Source of the DNA: Hexactinellida sp. DTS-2022
Taxonomy: Eukaryota > Porifera > Hexactinellida
Length of the DNA: 64,000 nt
Reading direction: 5' to 3'
Assembly: GCA_028753945.1 (NCBI GenBank)
Contig: JAPNXP010000002.1
Span: forward strand, 13,206,001-13,270,000
The position numbers and the translations under genes are program-made. Shown here in pieces: positions 1 to 10,126 of the stretch. Every line of letters starts with the position of its first letter. Positions within the stretch are counted from its first letter, which is position 1. The notes under the pieces were generated by a model, which ran no database searches, was not told where the DNA came from, and worked only from the letters and a program-made list of their open reading frames with translations.

Positions 1-820
1 GGAATGTTTCTATTTTGCGCACCAAAATGCAAACAAAGGTGCGTGCTACATTCCTAAATGATACCCTGATTATTTTAGATTTCTATTTGATTGGGAATAT
101 AATTTACTCTCGTTAGTTTGAAGGTTCATAGGAATGCCGGTTGATGCATACACTCTTGGTACCCTTCAAAGCCTTTTAATACTCAGTGACACCTGAAGTA
201 CTAATTTCGGATAATGTGAATAAATTTCGACGGTTCGTACTAACGAGACTTGACTGTATATCAATTTTGATTAGTATGTGGTCTCCAACTTATTGGCGAG
301 TTTTAAAAACAACACTAAACCTGGCTCGCCGGATAGAAAAGGGAATTATATGTGTCAAGAAAAACTCTCCTTATCAGGGCTAAATTTATGTTATATAAGA
401 AACATGCGCCGACATATAAATTAATAACTCTTCTGTGATTATATGCATTTTGTCCCGTTATACAAATTGTACCAATTATTTATTCACTTTTGTTCCACGT
501 TACCGCCCTCGCTTATCCTTCAAACATAATATATAGTTTTAGGTCCAAGTTGTATAATACGCTGATTACATATCAGATAGACGGGCTTACTGTATACATA
601 ATAAAGTTATTGTGAACATATTTATGTTTTAATAATGTAGACTTTCAGAATTTAACCACCTTAATTTTTAGTTATCCTATAATACGTACCTGCGTATGAT
701 ATTAGTAAATATTGAGATTAATTATTCGAATCGACCAATCTAATGCATTCTTCACCCAATTACTAACCGTAGATTAGTAGATTTAGTTACTAATGTATTT
801 TCATAGTATCTTATTGTTAG

Positions 821-854
821 GTTATTTAAATTCCATAAATGGAATTTAAATAAC
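821..854. repeat. Perfect hairpin palindrome
   Basis: GTTATTTAAATTCCAT is followed by AA and then by its exact reverse complement, giving a 16-bp stem with a 2-nt loop. It may be a worn MITE core or a cruciform-prone site; no function is shown. Confidence 0.7.
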
Positions 855-1138
855 TAACCTCATAAAATCAAATCTATATTTATAACGTATGATTGTGCCA
901 TACATAAATATTATACATAAATAAATAGATAGCAACAAAGGTATTCCCATAAATATTTAATTAACCTAATTCTTTATTCACCAAAAAATGAGACCTTCAG
1001 ACTCCATATACTCTGTAAATATTTTCTGTTTATTATTGATATAGTATAATTATTCTTATGCTAAGCTTATAAGCATATGTATCCAATTTTTTTCTTCTAC
1101 ATTTTCAAATTCTGCAATGAAATCTATCTTACTTGTTT

Positions 1139-1160
1139 TATGATGTGTTAACACATCATA
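1139..1160. repeat. 22-bp perfect palindrome
   Basis: TATGATGTGTT is followed directly by its reverse complement AACACATCATA. Nothing around it suggests a gene; it could be a binding site or chance in AT-rich DNA. Confidence 0.6.
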
Positions 1161-1668
1161 GATTGACACACAAAGGCAAAGATTGTTTTTAGATTTTAAT
1201 ATTTTAATTACGAAAAGAGACTATAATTGTGCCAATATAATTTAATCGATTATAACCCGTCGTAATTTCTATTTATTTGGTGCTAAACTAGTTTAAGTTT
1301 TAAAATCCACCAAAATGCATTTATTGTCTCGCGATAATTAAATTATCCTACAAACTTGTCTGATGCTGCTAAAATTCTTACAAACAATGACTAAATTATA
1401 CGAATATTCCATTAAACATATAACTAAGTATGTCGTGAGCTACATGGAGGTATATATTACTCTTTATTATTAATGTAGAAAACATTTATATGTCATACAA
1501 ATCAGACCTCGTTTGGATTACATTGTAACTCTAATTAGTGATTTGCAAGCAAATTGAGAGTTATCAAAGTATGTAGCTATATAATATCACTGCTCGCGTG
1601 GGCATAAGATCACTCGAAGTAAGAAAAATAGGATGCTTTGATTGTATTGGCCCTCCCTATTCTCTGGG

Positions 1669-1698
1669 TCTATTAATTAAATGAATTTAATTAATAGA
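1669..1698. repeat. AT-rich hairpin palindrome
   Basis: TCTATTAATTAAAT, a GA spacer, then its exact reverse complement: a 14-bp stem with a 2-nt loop. No gene context. Confidence 0.6.
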
Positions 1699-1941
1699 AT
1701 GCTTGCATAGGATAAAATTTAGAATATTATTTCATAATTAGCTTAAAACGTAAAGTGGTATTAAATCATGATTATAAGATTATTATAATTACAGCAATTT
1801 CATACATTTTGTCCCGTTAGTTACAGTGACAGTTTTTGTTACACTCACATCTCCCAAATTAGACCCATGATACAATCCCGCTGTATAATTCCATAATCTA
1901 GCATGCATTTAGAAGTAACTACCATATTTACTCCCCTAACC

Positions 1942-2285
1942 CAAGGGTCGGCAATTATGTTTCACTATTACCCCATGTGGCTGTATCAGAGTTGGAATCG
2001 GGTCCACTTTTCAGAACCCGACCCGACCCGAACCCGACAATATTCAACCCGAACCCGAAGTGTATATAAGTGTAGATATTAACTGAAATTCCTCTAAAAT
2101 ATATGTTCTGTTGACATTTCAACTAATATTAGTCAAACAAGTATGGGTTAATAATATTTATCCCATAAATGTCCTTATGAGGCCATTTCATTAATGTTCC
2201 ATATATTGTTTCTATTGTAAATATAATCTTTCAAAAAATAGAATTAAATCATTGAATTAAAAAAAACCCTAATTGCCGACCACTG
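1942..2285. mobile_element. hAT-type non-autonomous DNA transposon
   Basis: The ends are CAAGGGTCGGCAATTA on the left and, read from the other strand, CAGTGGTCGGCAATTA on the right. The element is flanked on both sides by the 8-bp direct repeat CCCTAACC (1934-1941 and 2286-2293), the target-duplication length of hAT transposons. About 344 bp, no coding capacity; the interior carries tandem ACCCGA-type repeats at 2016-2057. Confidence 0.85.
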
Positions 2286-3283
2286 CCCTAACCCCTAAGG
2301 AAGGTTAAAAGAATTATCGCCTACCCCGAATAAACGCCCTCCGTGAGGGGCTAAAAATTAATAATCGCCTAGGCTACTATTCGGGTAGATACGGTATGTA
2401 AAATTAACCCGCATTTTTGTAATCTAATGTGACTTTAATAAATATCTCGATTGTAACAATATTTACAAGCTTTTCGTTGCGCGATACGAGCCTTTACATA
2501 TTGCACCAAGACTTATTGTCTTCGCTTATACTTAAAATATATTATTATATAAGTGTTTAGGCGTAAGGAATAATATTTTAATGAATGGATTTATGATTAT
2601 CCCTTTTTAGTAATATCATTTGACGATTATTTTACCAATACAGCTTGCATAACTCTTTTTTGTGAAAAATTTAATTAAATCCATTCTGTAATAGAGCAAA
2701 TATGGTAACTCAGCTATTTTGGTGTTTGTACAAGGCAATAATTATTTGTAGTTTCACTAGGTCATTTCAAAATCAGTTGCACAATGTATTGGTTGTGTTG
2801 TAACATATTTTAGCAATAAATGCTGCTAGTTGTTAGTTGCTCATATGAACTTTATATTTCACCGTTGACGTTATATATGTCTTAAATAAATTAGAAATTG
2901 AAATTATTTCTTTAAATACCCTTTTTGTAGGCAATTTCCTGCTTGAATACTAATTATTATTTAATATCTTATCAATTGTCATGGTTCAAATTATTTCCAA
3001 TTTCTCATAATTTATTCAACAAATTTACAATTATATTTCAAAAATATTTACTTAGAATAAAATAATTATTACTACAGTGCAACCGCTTTCATTAGCAAAT
3101 TAAAATTAGGAAACCTTTATTTATTAGAAAATATACGGTAGTTTACATGTGAATTCCTACTTGTTTTGGTTAATGAGAATTACTCAAAGCCTTGAGGGTG
3201 TACTTAATGAAATGATTTACTAATCATTCCTGATGCTTTGGTTATTACATACACTGACGCTGGAATTTCAGTAGAGAGTACTC

Positions 3284-3291
3284 TATATAAA
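3284..3291 (+). promoter_or_regulatory. Probable TATA box of the alpha-tubulin gene
   Basis: TATATAAA lies 103 bp before the tubulin start codon, a plausible place for a promoter with a 60-80 nt leader. It is the clearest TATA motif near any start in the window. Position and motif only; the transcription start is not known. Confidence 0.45.
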
Positions 3292-3393
3292 GGAACATAA
3301 TTATTGTTGTTTCTATCTTCATTGAGAAATACGAACAAAATACAAGTTTCATTTATCTTATACAATTTTCTATAACTTTTCAATCAAATCAAA

Positions 3394-4982
3394 ATGGTAA
3401 GTAACATTACAAATTATATTATATTTTAATTATTATTTGCAGTGTTTTAATGTCCATTTCCTTAGTCTTCAAGAGAAATAATTCATTTACACGTCGGACA
3501 AGCTGGCAGTCAAATTGGAGAAAGTCTATGGAATTCCTACTGCGATGAATATCGCGTGGGTCGCAACGGCGAGTATAACGGAGCAACTGCAAACATTTCA
3601 CATATTTTCAAACCAACAGGAGAGAACTACTACACACCCAGAGCTCTCTTCTTCGATTTAGACCCAGACACTAAACGTAAGTTAATATTACCTCGGTATT
3701 AATAACACGAATGTGCATCAATTAATTAAGACTGAATGTTGGAAAGTATTGCCAATTCTCCGTGGAGTACCCCAGTGCGAAATACGCAATATAACCAATA
3801 TAATATAGATAATTTGAGTATTTAAATATTTTTAAATTTAATTTACTATATTTTCTATTAATAGAAACCTTCAGAAATTCTTCCCTGAAACGATTCTTCT
3901 CAGATGATCAGTTTATAACCGGCACAGAAGATGCGGCGAGTAATTTCGCGAGAGGGTTTTATAATCTCGGTCGCGAGCTTAGAGACGACATGATCGAGGG
4001 TGTCCGACGTGAGGCCGAGGGCTGCGACAGTCTCCAGGGCTTCTACATATTCCGGTCACTAGGGGGGGGTACAGGGTCTGGATTGGGGTCACTGCTTATC
4101 CAGGAATTACAAAAGGAATTCGGTGGGAAAGATAAGATAGATTTCAGTATTGCGCCATCTCCAGTGCTAAGCTCCTCTGTAACGGAGCCTTACAACGTGG
4201 TGCATTCCATGTACATGAATCCGGAGGACCACGACTTGTCAGTGCTGATGGATAACAAGGCACTGTATTCAGTTAGCGCTGGTAAGCTCGAGGTTGAGGT
4301 CCCACGTTACCAGGACCTCAACAAGCTGGTCAGCAAAGTTGTGCAGAGCGTCACGTCTACAATGGGGTTGGGCGCGGGAGCAAATCGCATGACACTCTCT
4401 GAATTCAAAACCAACCTTATTCCATTTTATAAGATCCATCACGCTATTCCTAGCTTCGCCCCACTGTCCACAAAATCTCGGTCTCACTACCATCGAATGA
4501 GCGTCACAGAAATAACTAGGTCTGCTTTTGAAAGGGAAAACACTTTTCTATCCGTTGGCGATTTGAAGGAGTCGAAATTTCTCTCTTCATGTCTGCTATA
4601 TCGTGGTGACGTGTCAAGACGTGAAGCGAATCAAGCAAAAAATACAATTCTCGATGAGTATCAGTTTGTGGATTGGGCGCCGAATGGAATAAAACTCAAC
4701 ATACAGAACCGTGGACACACCAAATCTACTCCCTCGAAGTCAGTTACAATGCTAGGCATCAACACTGCACTGAAGGACACACTCAACACCATGAACAAAC
4801 GCTTCGATATGATGTTTCAAAAACGCGCTTTCTTACACTGGTATCTGATGGAAGGCATGGAAGAGCTCGAATTTTATGATGCAAGGGACGAACTACTCAC
4901 CTTAGAACAGGACTACAAGGAATTACACGAAGAAGATAACTCAACACGCCAAAGGTCACACGGAGAATACAGTTTATATTAA
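3394..4982 (+). CDS. Divergent alpha-tubulin, three exons
   Basis: Exons 3394-3396, 3466-3676 and 3865-4982 give 443 aa. Exon 1 is only the ATG, followed by GTAAGT; an intron directly after the start codon is known from animal alpha-tubulin genes. The protein has the GTP-binding tubulin signature GGGTGSG, an HVGQAG start, and CLLYRGDV and QFVDWAPNG, which mark it as alpha type. The glutamate of the alpha T7 region (SEFKTN) that supports GTP hydrolysis in the partner beta subunit is present. It is unusual: the loop that carries acetylated Lys40 is shortened and lacks that lysine, and the C-terminus ends in HGEYSLY without the usual glutamate-rich tail. It is probably a specialised isotype in microtubules of a particular cell type or cilium. 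The family is certain; the specific role is inferred. Confidence 0.93.
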
Positions 4983-5120
4983 TACTAACTTCTATTTACG
5001 TATATTTGTATAACTATTTTCCACACTTCACTTTGTATACTTTCAGCTCGTAAAGTTGTAAAATATTAAAAAGTGGAACTACATTCAGTTCGATATTATT
5101 GGGATACAAATTAGAAAGCA

Positions 5121-5312
5121 TTACTTATAATCATCCAGCATCTTTGCGATGCCGGGTTTATTATTTGGCCGAAATATAAGTAAGCCCAAATTAGAAACAA
5201 TCCATAAAATAAATAAAACCATTATTATAAGCGTACAAAATACAGGAGCGTTAAAAGTCCTAATAAGCCTCGTGAAACCTTGAGTGTAAGTAATTTGTAC
5301 AAAAAACTGCAT
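5121..5312 (-). CDS. Possible small single-pass membrane protein
   Basis: A 63-aa ATG-initiated open frame, convergent with tubulin (139 bp between the stop codons). Residues about 24-47 form a strongly hydrophobic helix (VFCTLIIMVLFILWIVSN), followed by a short polar tail rich in Pro, Asn and Lys (FRPNNKPGIAKMLDDYK). No family was recognised. The clean membrane-helix pattern in AT-rich DNA could be real coding or chance; it could also be the last exon of a larger gene upstream on this strand. Confidence 0.3.
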   Translation of the reverse strand: MQFFVQITYTQGFTRLIRTFNAPVFCTLIIMVLFILWIVSNLGLLIFRPNNKPGIAKMLDDYK

Positions 5313-6535
5313 AGCTCTGAATAAATTTGATATGTTTATACTTTACAAGTTCCTTAAACTAGTAAACTATTCGTTAAAATGTGCAAATAATACTTTGAAT
5401 ATATGCCGTTAAAATTATAAGGATTAAAGCCTTTCACCGCGCAAATTGGAACACTCCCCAATTACCCTAGATATTTTACAAACAAATATTTTTAGTATAC
5501 ACACTCTATTTAGCCATGGATAAGGTCCTTACCAATGTGCAAATATTATTTTTTTGTGGCAAATTATATGTTATGACGTTATAGGTTTGTTTTAACTTAT
5601 TTTATAAGATTTGCTAGTTAAGAGTGTGTTTATCTGGATCAAAATTCGTGAAATTATTCAACCCTATCTATGTCACATTTTACCATTTGTAATGCAAAAG
5701 GATAGTCTCTCATGTTTCAAATCCTTCCTAATGCATTGAATTCGCCATAGATAAGTAGCAATTCAGAATTTCCGTAGTATCCTTACATACATATTATATA
5801 ACATTACATGCACTATGTTCTTTGGATTTATTTAATTCATTAAATTCACTAATTTGTTAGGTACGTATATAGAGAGTACCCAAATTAAACTTCAAATCGG
5901 TTTTGTGCCCTTTTCTTTGTTTTGTTTATTGGAGCTTAATGTAGCTTTCGGGTATTTTAATTTTTTAAATATACTTTATATTACTTAATTAGTGCGTGCA
6001 ATAAGTGTCCTTGGAGTGTGGAGCTTTTAATACACTTTTATGGTCTATTCGGCAAAAAAATATCTTAGGGGAAAGCACCTGCTTTGCCTAGGCAAAAGTA
6101 TCTAGAGCCCTTCGATAAAGGGACTATTTATAGTAGTTTATTCACTTTTTATAACAAGTCGCATTTAACACGATATTTGCTTGCTAATATTAATACGAAT
6201 TCCGGATTAGACGAACACATTTTGACGGTCCTCATGTATGTACTAACGAGGTTCTACTGTAAAATGAAATTTATATATACGTATCGTATATAATATTTCT
6301 TCTATTGTTCTGATAGATTTGCATGATTACATTAGAAACCCTGTCTAATGAGGTTTCAATAGGATTTTCTATTATTTGATTCTTATTATGGTGAGAACCC
6401 ATTTGCATATATGTATATATATCACCGCATTAACTTTTGCCTTATCAATTACTTAAATAATTAGATAAGCCTAATACACTACACCAGACTGCATTGAACG
6501 CTCGAGTTAAATTGTCTATTAATTAATTGATTAGA
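5313..6535. other. Spacer with worn pogo-like remnant
   Basis: No gene seen. Around 6080-6285 the phrases AATACGAATTCCGGATTAGACGAA, CATTTTGACGGTCC and ACGAGGTTCTACTGTA match the right half of the pogo/Tigger-like MITE family found intact elsewhere in the window. The short open frame at 6084-6293 is inside this remnant. Confidence 0.5.
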
Positions 6536-8044
6536 ATGATGGACAGCCCTGATTTGCTATCTCCAGGGCCAGATAGTGAGGAAAGTGTTTCGCCGTTTAA
6601 TCGCGGCAAGAAACACGCTGCTGTGTCAATGAACGAATGTGACACCCTGTTACCTCGCGAATTGAAGGGTGCAAGTGCGAAAGCGCACACTGGGAAAATG
6701 ATTCTGCCATTCGGTATCTTTAATTTGATTACAACTGTGATGGGGGCCGGGCTGCTCTCACTGCCTTATGCGTTTAGTATTGGCGGGATAATCTCGGCTT
6801 CCATTGCGCTTATATTAATTTTATGCATATCTCTATTTTCTGGCCATTTGTTGATCGACTCCCTAACCTTACTACCAAGAAGAGGTAGGAAGATATTCAA
6901 CTTTGAAGATCTCTCCATAGCCTCTTACGGTGTCGTTGCTAAGGTTCTATCTCTGCTAACAATAATAGTTCTGCTGTACCCCTCGCACATAGCGTACATG
7001 ATACTCACTCGCGATCAGCTCGAGCTCATAACTGAATTCGCATTCAATCGCACTAACTCCACAAGTAGCACAGCTCATTATTGGGTCACACAGAAGTATA
7101 GCTTAATGGCTCTAGCTTATTTTCCTATGCTCCCAATATGTTATCTGCCGAAAATACGGTTTTTGGGGTATACTAGTTTCTTCGGATTTTCATGTCTTTT
7201 GATAGTATCGTGTTCTTTCATTGTTTTCTCCATCATTCATTTGACCACTAATATGAATAGCACTGTTTTTAACGTTACGTGCAACAATTTCACTCAACCA
7301 GGCTTGACTTGTGTGCCTTTATTCCCAAATTCGCCTTTTAACTTTCTAGAGTCCCTAACTATTATCGCGCTTGTTTTCGTGTGTCATTTCAACGTTCTAC
7401 CAATCTGCCATGAATTGTATAACTCCACAATTATACGAAGGAAAGTAACTGTAACGACTCCTCTATTGATCGTGTTCTGTGTATACATTTGTGTTGGCAT
7501 TTTAACAACGCTACAGTTCGGTGACGCAATACAATCTGATGTTATGAAGAACTATCCTCCTAACAGCATTTTGCTGTTGGTAGAGAGATGCTTGCTATTT
7601 CTAGCTCTCCTACCACACTATCCTATTCTGTTATTCCCGTTTCGAGCTTCCGTTATATATCTAATCGGCCTATTTTGTGACGTATTAGTGCATTATGAAT
7701 TAACTCTTGACAATAATTTAAGTTTGAGAGTAACTGAGTCTCGACCCACTTGGTTCATTGTCACATCTTGTTCTTTCATATTGGCATTCATTCCTTCCTG
7801 TTTTGTGAGTAATGTTGATGTTGTTTGGGGATTTGTTGGTTCATTTGGCTCTGTGTTAGTTGTTTTTATTTGGCCTGCACTTTTCTATCTCAAAATTAGA
7901 CACGATTATTGGCTATCTGAAACTGGAAAAAAGTATAACTTTGGTTTGAAAGGAATCCTGAGTATTTTCATGATTATTCTCGGACTAATCATTATGTTCC
8001 TCTGTACTATTAACCATATTTTGGTGCTAGCTAAGCTGGTGTAG
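6536..8044 (+). CDS. SLC38-type sodium-coupled amino-acid transporter
   Basis: A single-exon 502-aa protein of the amino-acid/auxin permease family. The first ATG is at 6536, with a second directly after it. A polar N-terminal tail of about 55 residues precedes the family's first helix, which carries the helix-breaking substrate/sodium-site segment FNLITTVMGAGLLSLPYAF. About eleven hydrophobic segments follow. The long loop around residues 165-265 contains several N-x-S/T sites (for example NRTNST, NMNST, NFTQ), as expected for the large extracellular loop of SLC38 members. It likely carries small neutral amino acids across the plasma or lysosomal membrane; SLC36 or another branch of the family cannot be excluded. 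The absence of introns is unlike most vertebrate SLC38 genes. A 21-bp tandem repeat follows in the 3' region. Confidence 0.85.
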   Translation: MMDSPDLLSPGPDSEESVSPFNRGKKHAAVSMNECDTLLPRELKGASAKAHTGKMILPFGIFNLITTVMGAGLLSLPYAFSIGGIISASIALILILCISLFSGHLLIDSLTLLPRRGRKIFNFEDLSIASYGVVAKVLSLLTIIVLLYPSHIAYMILTRDQLELITEFAFNRTNSTSSTAHYWVTQKYSLMALAYFPMLPICYLPKIRFLGYTSFFGFSCLLIVSCSFIVFSIIHLTTNMNSTVFNVTCNNFTQPGLTCVPLFPNSPFNFLESLTIIALVFVCHFNVLPICHELYNSTIIRRKVTVTTPLLIVFCVYICVGILTTLQFGDAIQSDVMKNYPPNSILLLVERCLLFLALLPHYPILLFPFRASVIYLIGLFCDVLVHYELTLDNNLSLRVTESRPTWFIVTSCSFILAFIPSCFVSNVDVVWGFVGSFGSVLVVFIWPALFYLKIRHDYWLSETGKKYNFGLKGILSIFMIILGLIIMFLCTINHILVLAKLV

Positions 8045-8089
8045 AATATATATTTTAATCCCACCTTTCTCTCTGCTCACATTTGACTT

Positions 8090-8173
8090 CATTTTTATCT
8101 TACATGCTTTAGTTTTTATCTTACATGCTTTAGTTTTTATCTTACATGCTTTAGTTTTTATCTTACATGCTTT
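8090..8173 (+). repeat. 21-bp tandem repeat, four copies, in the 3' region of the transporter
   Basis: Four near-exact units of AGTTTTTATCTTACATGCTTT start 46 bp after the transporter stop codon. They probably lie in its 3' UTR. Exactness of the units suggests recent expansion. Confidence 0.85.
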
Positions 8174-8565
8174 GTTTATATCCTTTCTTGCTTTTGTTTA
8201 GTTTGATTATACATTTATCTATTATTGTACATATATCTAAGTAAATATTTGAATAATATTTTTGCTTTATATTCATTACGTTTGGAAGTAAGGATTATAT
8301 AATTAAAACGCAACTAATTGGACTGGACTGGAAATAATAGAAGCGTATTATGATCAAATTTATAAACTTTCAACTCTTTATTAATTGGCATGTTTGTTCA
8401 ATGCAAGTTATCCCCTTATCTCAGTTAGGTTTGTGGAGCAATTGCTCTATTAGCAGTTATTTTCGCTCCCCAAGTGATCCTTAATATTAATTCTGTTCAT
8501 CTAACAGTAAGCAAATTTCATGCAAAATATGACTTACTATTACTTTATATACTTGTACGTACTTA

Positions 8566-9240
8566 CATAGGCGCCGAAACTCTCCAGCGCCAGGGGGGGT
8601 GTAACTTTACATTTAAATGTGAAAGGTCAAAAAAACGATTCCTATGGCGCATTGTCGCAAAGTTTACAAGTATAAGATTAAAGTTGGGGGGCGCGGAGCG
8701 AGTGTTGCAAGCAATCCTTGGGGGGTTCTGGGGGCAAGCCTCCCAGAAAAAAATGGACTGCGAGATACCCAGATATCAATTTGTTTTGAATGAATTATAC
8801 GTATATTTTATTGTACTAAATTATATTGAATATTGTATTTTTATCCAGAGGGAACGGTAACACCCGGGCACCCGCACCAATAATGTTGCCCCCCTTCAAT
8901 TTACGGGGGGGGGGAACGCACCCCCCTAGCGCATCCCCCTGTTTCGCCACTGCTATGGTGGCTGAAAATCATTATGTTGACGGGCATAATTGTATACATA
9001 TATTAATAATCCAATGTTATTTAGAAGGACTCCTTATGGAATTATAATTTTTCAATGGGTTTACGTGTATGTTTTCTACTTTAACAATAAAGAATATGTC
9101 TAATATACCCTGCCTGACCAACCAGGAGGGGTATACCCTTCCTGACTCTTTCCTCAGCCAGGGGGGAGAGGTAAAACCCTCCCTGACAAAAACCAGGGAG
9201 GGTGTAACCCCCCCTGACCCCCCCACTTTCGGCGCCTATG
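8566..9240. mobile_element. hAT-type non-autonomous element with perfect TIRs and TSD
   Basis: The inverted ends CATAGGCGCCGAAA (8566-8579) and TTTCGGCGCCTATG (9227-9240) match exactly, and the 8-bp target duplication CGTACTTA flanks both sides (8558-8565, 9241-9248). At 675 bp it has no transposase. Its interior is rich in G/C runs; near 9105-9215 several short inverted units of the type CCAGGGAGGG/CCTCCCTGA occur, as subterminal repeats. The open frames across it are incidental. It ends 47 bp before the OSTC start codon, so it lies in that gene's promoter or leader. Confidence 0.92.
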
Positions 9241-9287
9241 CGTACTTATCTCACAACCACTCTCTTCCCATTACAATTAGAACTGCG

Positions 9288-9734
9288 ATGCTCGGCTACT
9301 ACAAAGCATTACTCAGCATCGTAGACCCTCCGGGCCTTAAGATACGCAAGCCCGGCTGGCTTAGAATGCCAAGCGCAATGTTTATGTACGGACTTGTTCT
9401 ATTTTCATATTTCCTGTTGACAGGTGGGATTATATATGACGTCATAGTAGAGCCTCCTAGCATTGGATCTGCGAACGACGACAAAGGAAACCCTCTGCCG
9501 GTCGTGTTCCTGCCCTATAGAGTAAACGGACAGTACATCATGGAGGGACTAGCTTCTAGCTTCCTATTCACTCTTGGGGGATTGGGGCTGGTTCTGTTGG
9601 ATCGCAGTTTGTACATGAACGTGAAAGGTTTTCCGATGGCACTCCAGATATGTGCTGGGTTTGGATCTGTGCTGTTCTCGTTTGTGGCAGTCTATTTCTT
9701 TCTGACTATGAAACTGCCAGGCTATCTCCGCTAG
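9288..9734 (+). CDS. OSTC: Oligosaccharyltransferase complex subunit OSTC
   Basis: A single-exon 148-aa protein; human OSTC (DC2) is 149 aa as recalled. Nearly the whole family core is present: WLRMPSAM, TGGIIYDVIVEPPS, YRVNGQYIMEGLASSF and the C-terminal MKLPGYL. Three or four hydrophobic helices are visible. OSTC is an accessory subunit of the STT3A oligosaccharyltransferase of the ER membrane, which N-glycosylates proteins during translocation. The start at 9288 was chosen because the family begins about 25 residues before PSAM; the open frame extends upstream only into the hAT element. Confidence 0.95.
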   Translation: MLGYYKALLSIVDPPGLKIRKPGWLRMPSAMFMYGLVLFSYFLLTGGIIYDVIVEPPSIGSANDDKGNPLPVVFLPYRVNGQYIMEGLASSFLFTLGGLGLVLLDRSLYMNVKGFPMALQICAGFGSVLFSFVAVYFFLTMKLPGYLR

Positions 9735-10126
9735 AATCTAATTATTCTTAGCAGATAATGTTAGGTGTGAGGTGTTGCTTACTCTTATTGTCTAATTTGT
9801 CTTGTCACCGTTTATTTCATTTGTTTATTATTATTCTGGGGAAAACACAAATTCTTAATATCAAGATTGCTTATTTCAAGTGATATAGTGGGTCATAAGT
9901 ATTAATTAATTAATTCAGTTCTCTAATTGCAGGATATTTTTTTAAATATAAGGCAAACTCTACGTACAAATAAATGACTACATATACAGTGGATACTGGT
10001 AAATATGTTCTTATAACCAATACTTTTCTATTCGGTTGCTTACACCTTGAATCAACCATTGATTTATATTGATACTGCCATTATTCATTTGAGCTATTTG
10101 GCACGTTAGCTAACAATCGACTGACA
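9735..10126. other. Short spacer between OSTC and RAB23
   Basis: 392 bp of AT-rich sequence with no repeat or motif recognised; it must hold the OSTC 3' end and the RAB23 promoter. Confidence 0.5.

Larger units (their letters stand above)
1..3283. other. AT-rich spacer upstream of alpha-tubulin
   Basis: No convincing gene was seen. The stretch holds a worn pogo/Tigger-like remnant around 120-265 (it shares the phrases CCCTTCAAAGCCTTTT and AAATTTCGACGG with better copies elsewhere), three AT-rich palindromes (821-854, 1139-1160, 1669-1698) and one hAT element with a clear target duplication (1942-2285). The short open frame at 186-383 lies inside the pogo-like remnant and looks non-coding. 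Confidence 0.6.

Noticed and set aside
186-383. A 65-codon frame near the window start
   Set aside because: It overlaps a pogo-like remnant and has no protein features.
8474-9226. Open frames of 69-128 codons across 8.5-9.2 kb on both strands
   Set aside because: They run through the hAT element's G/C runs, lack family resemblance, and end at element edges; the upstream extension of the OSTC frame is the same artefact.
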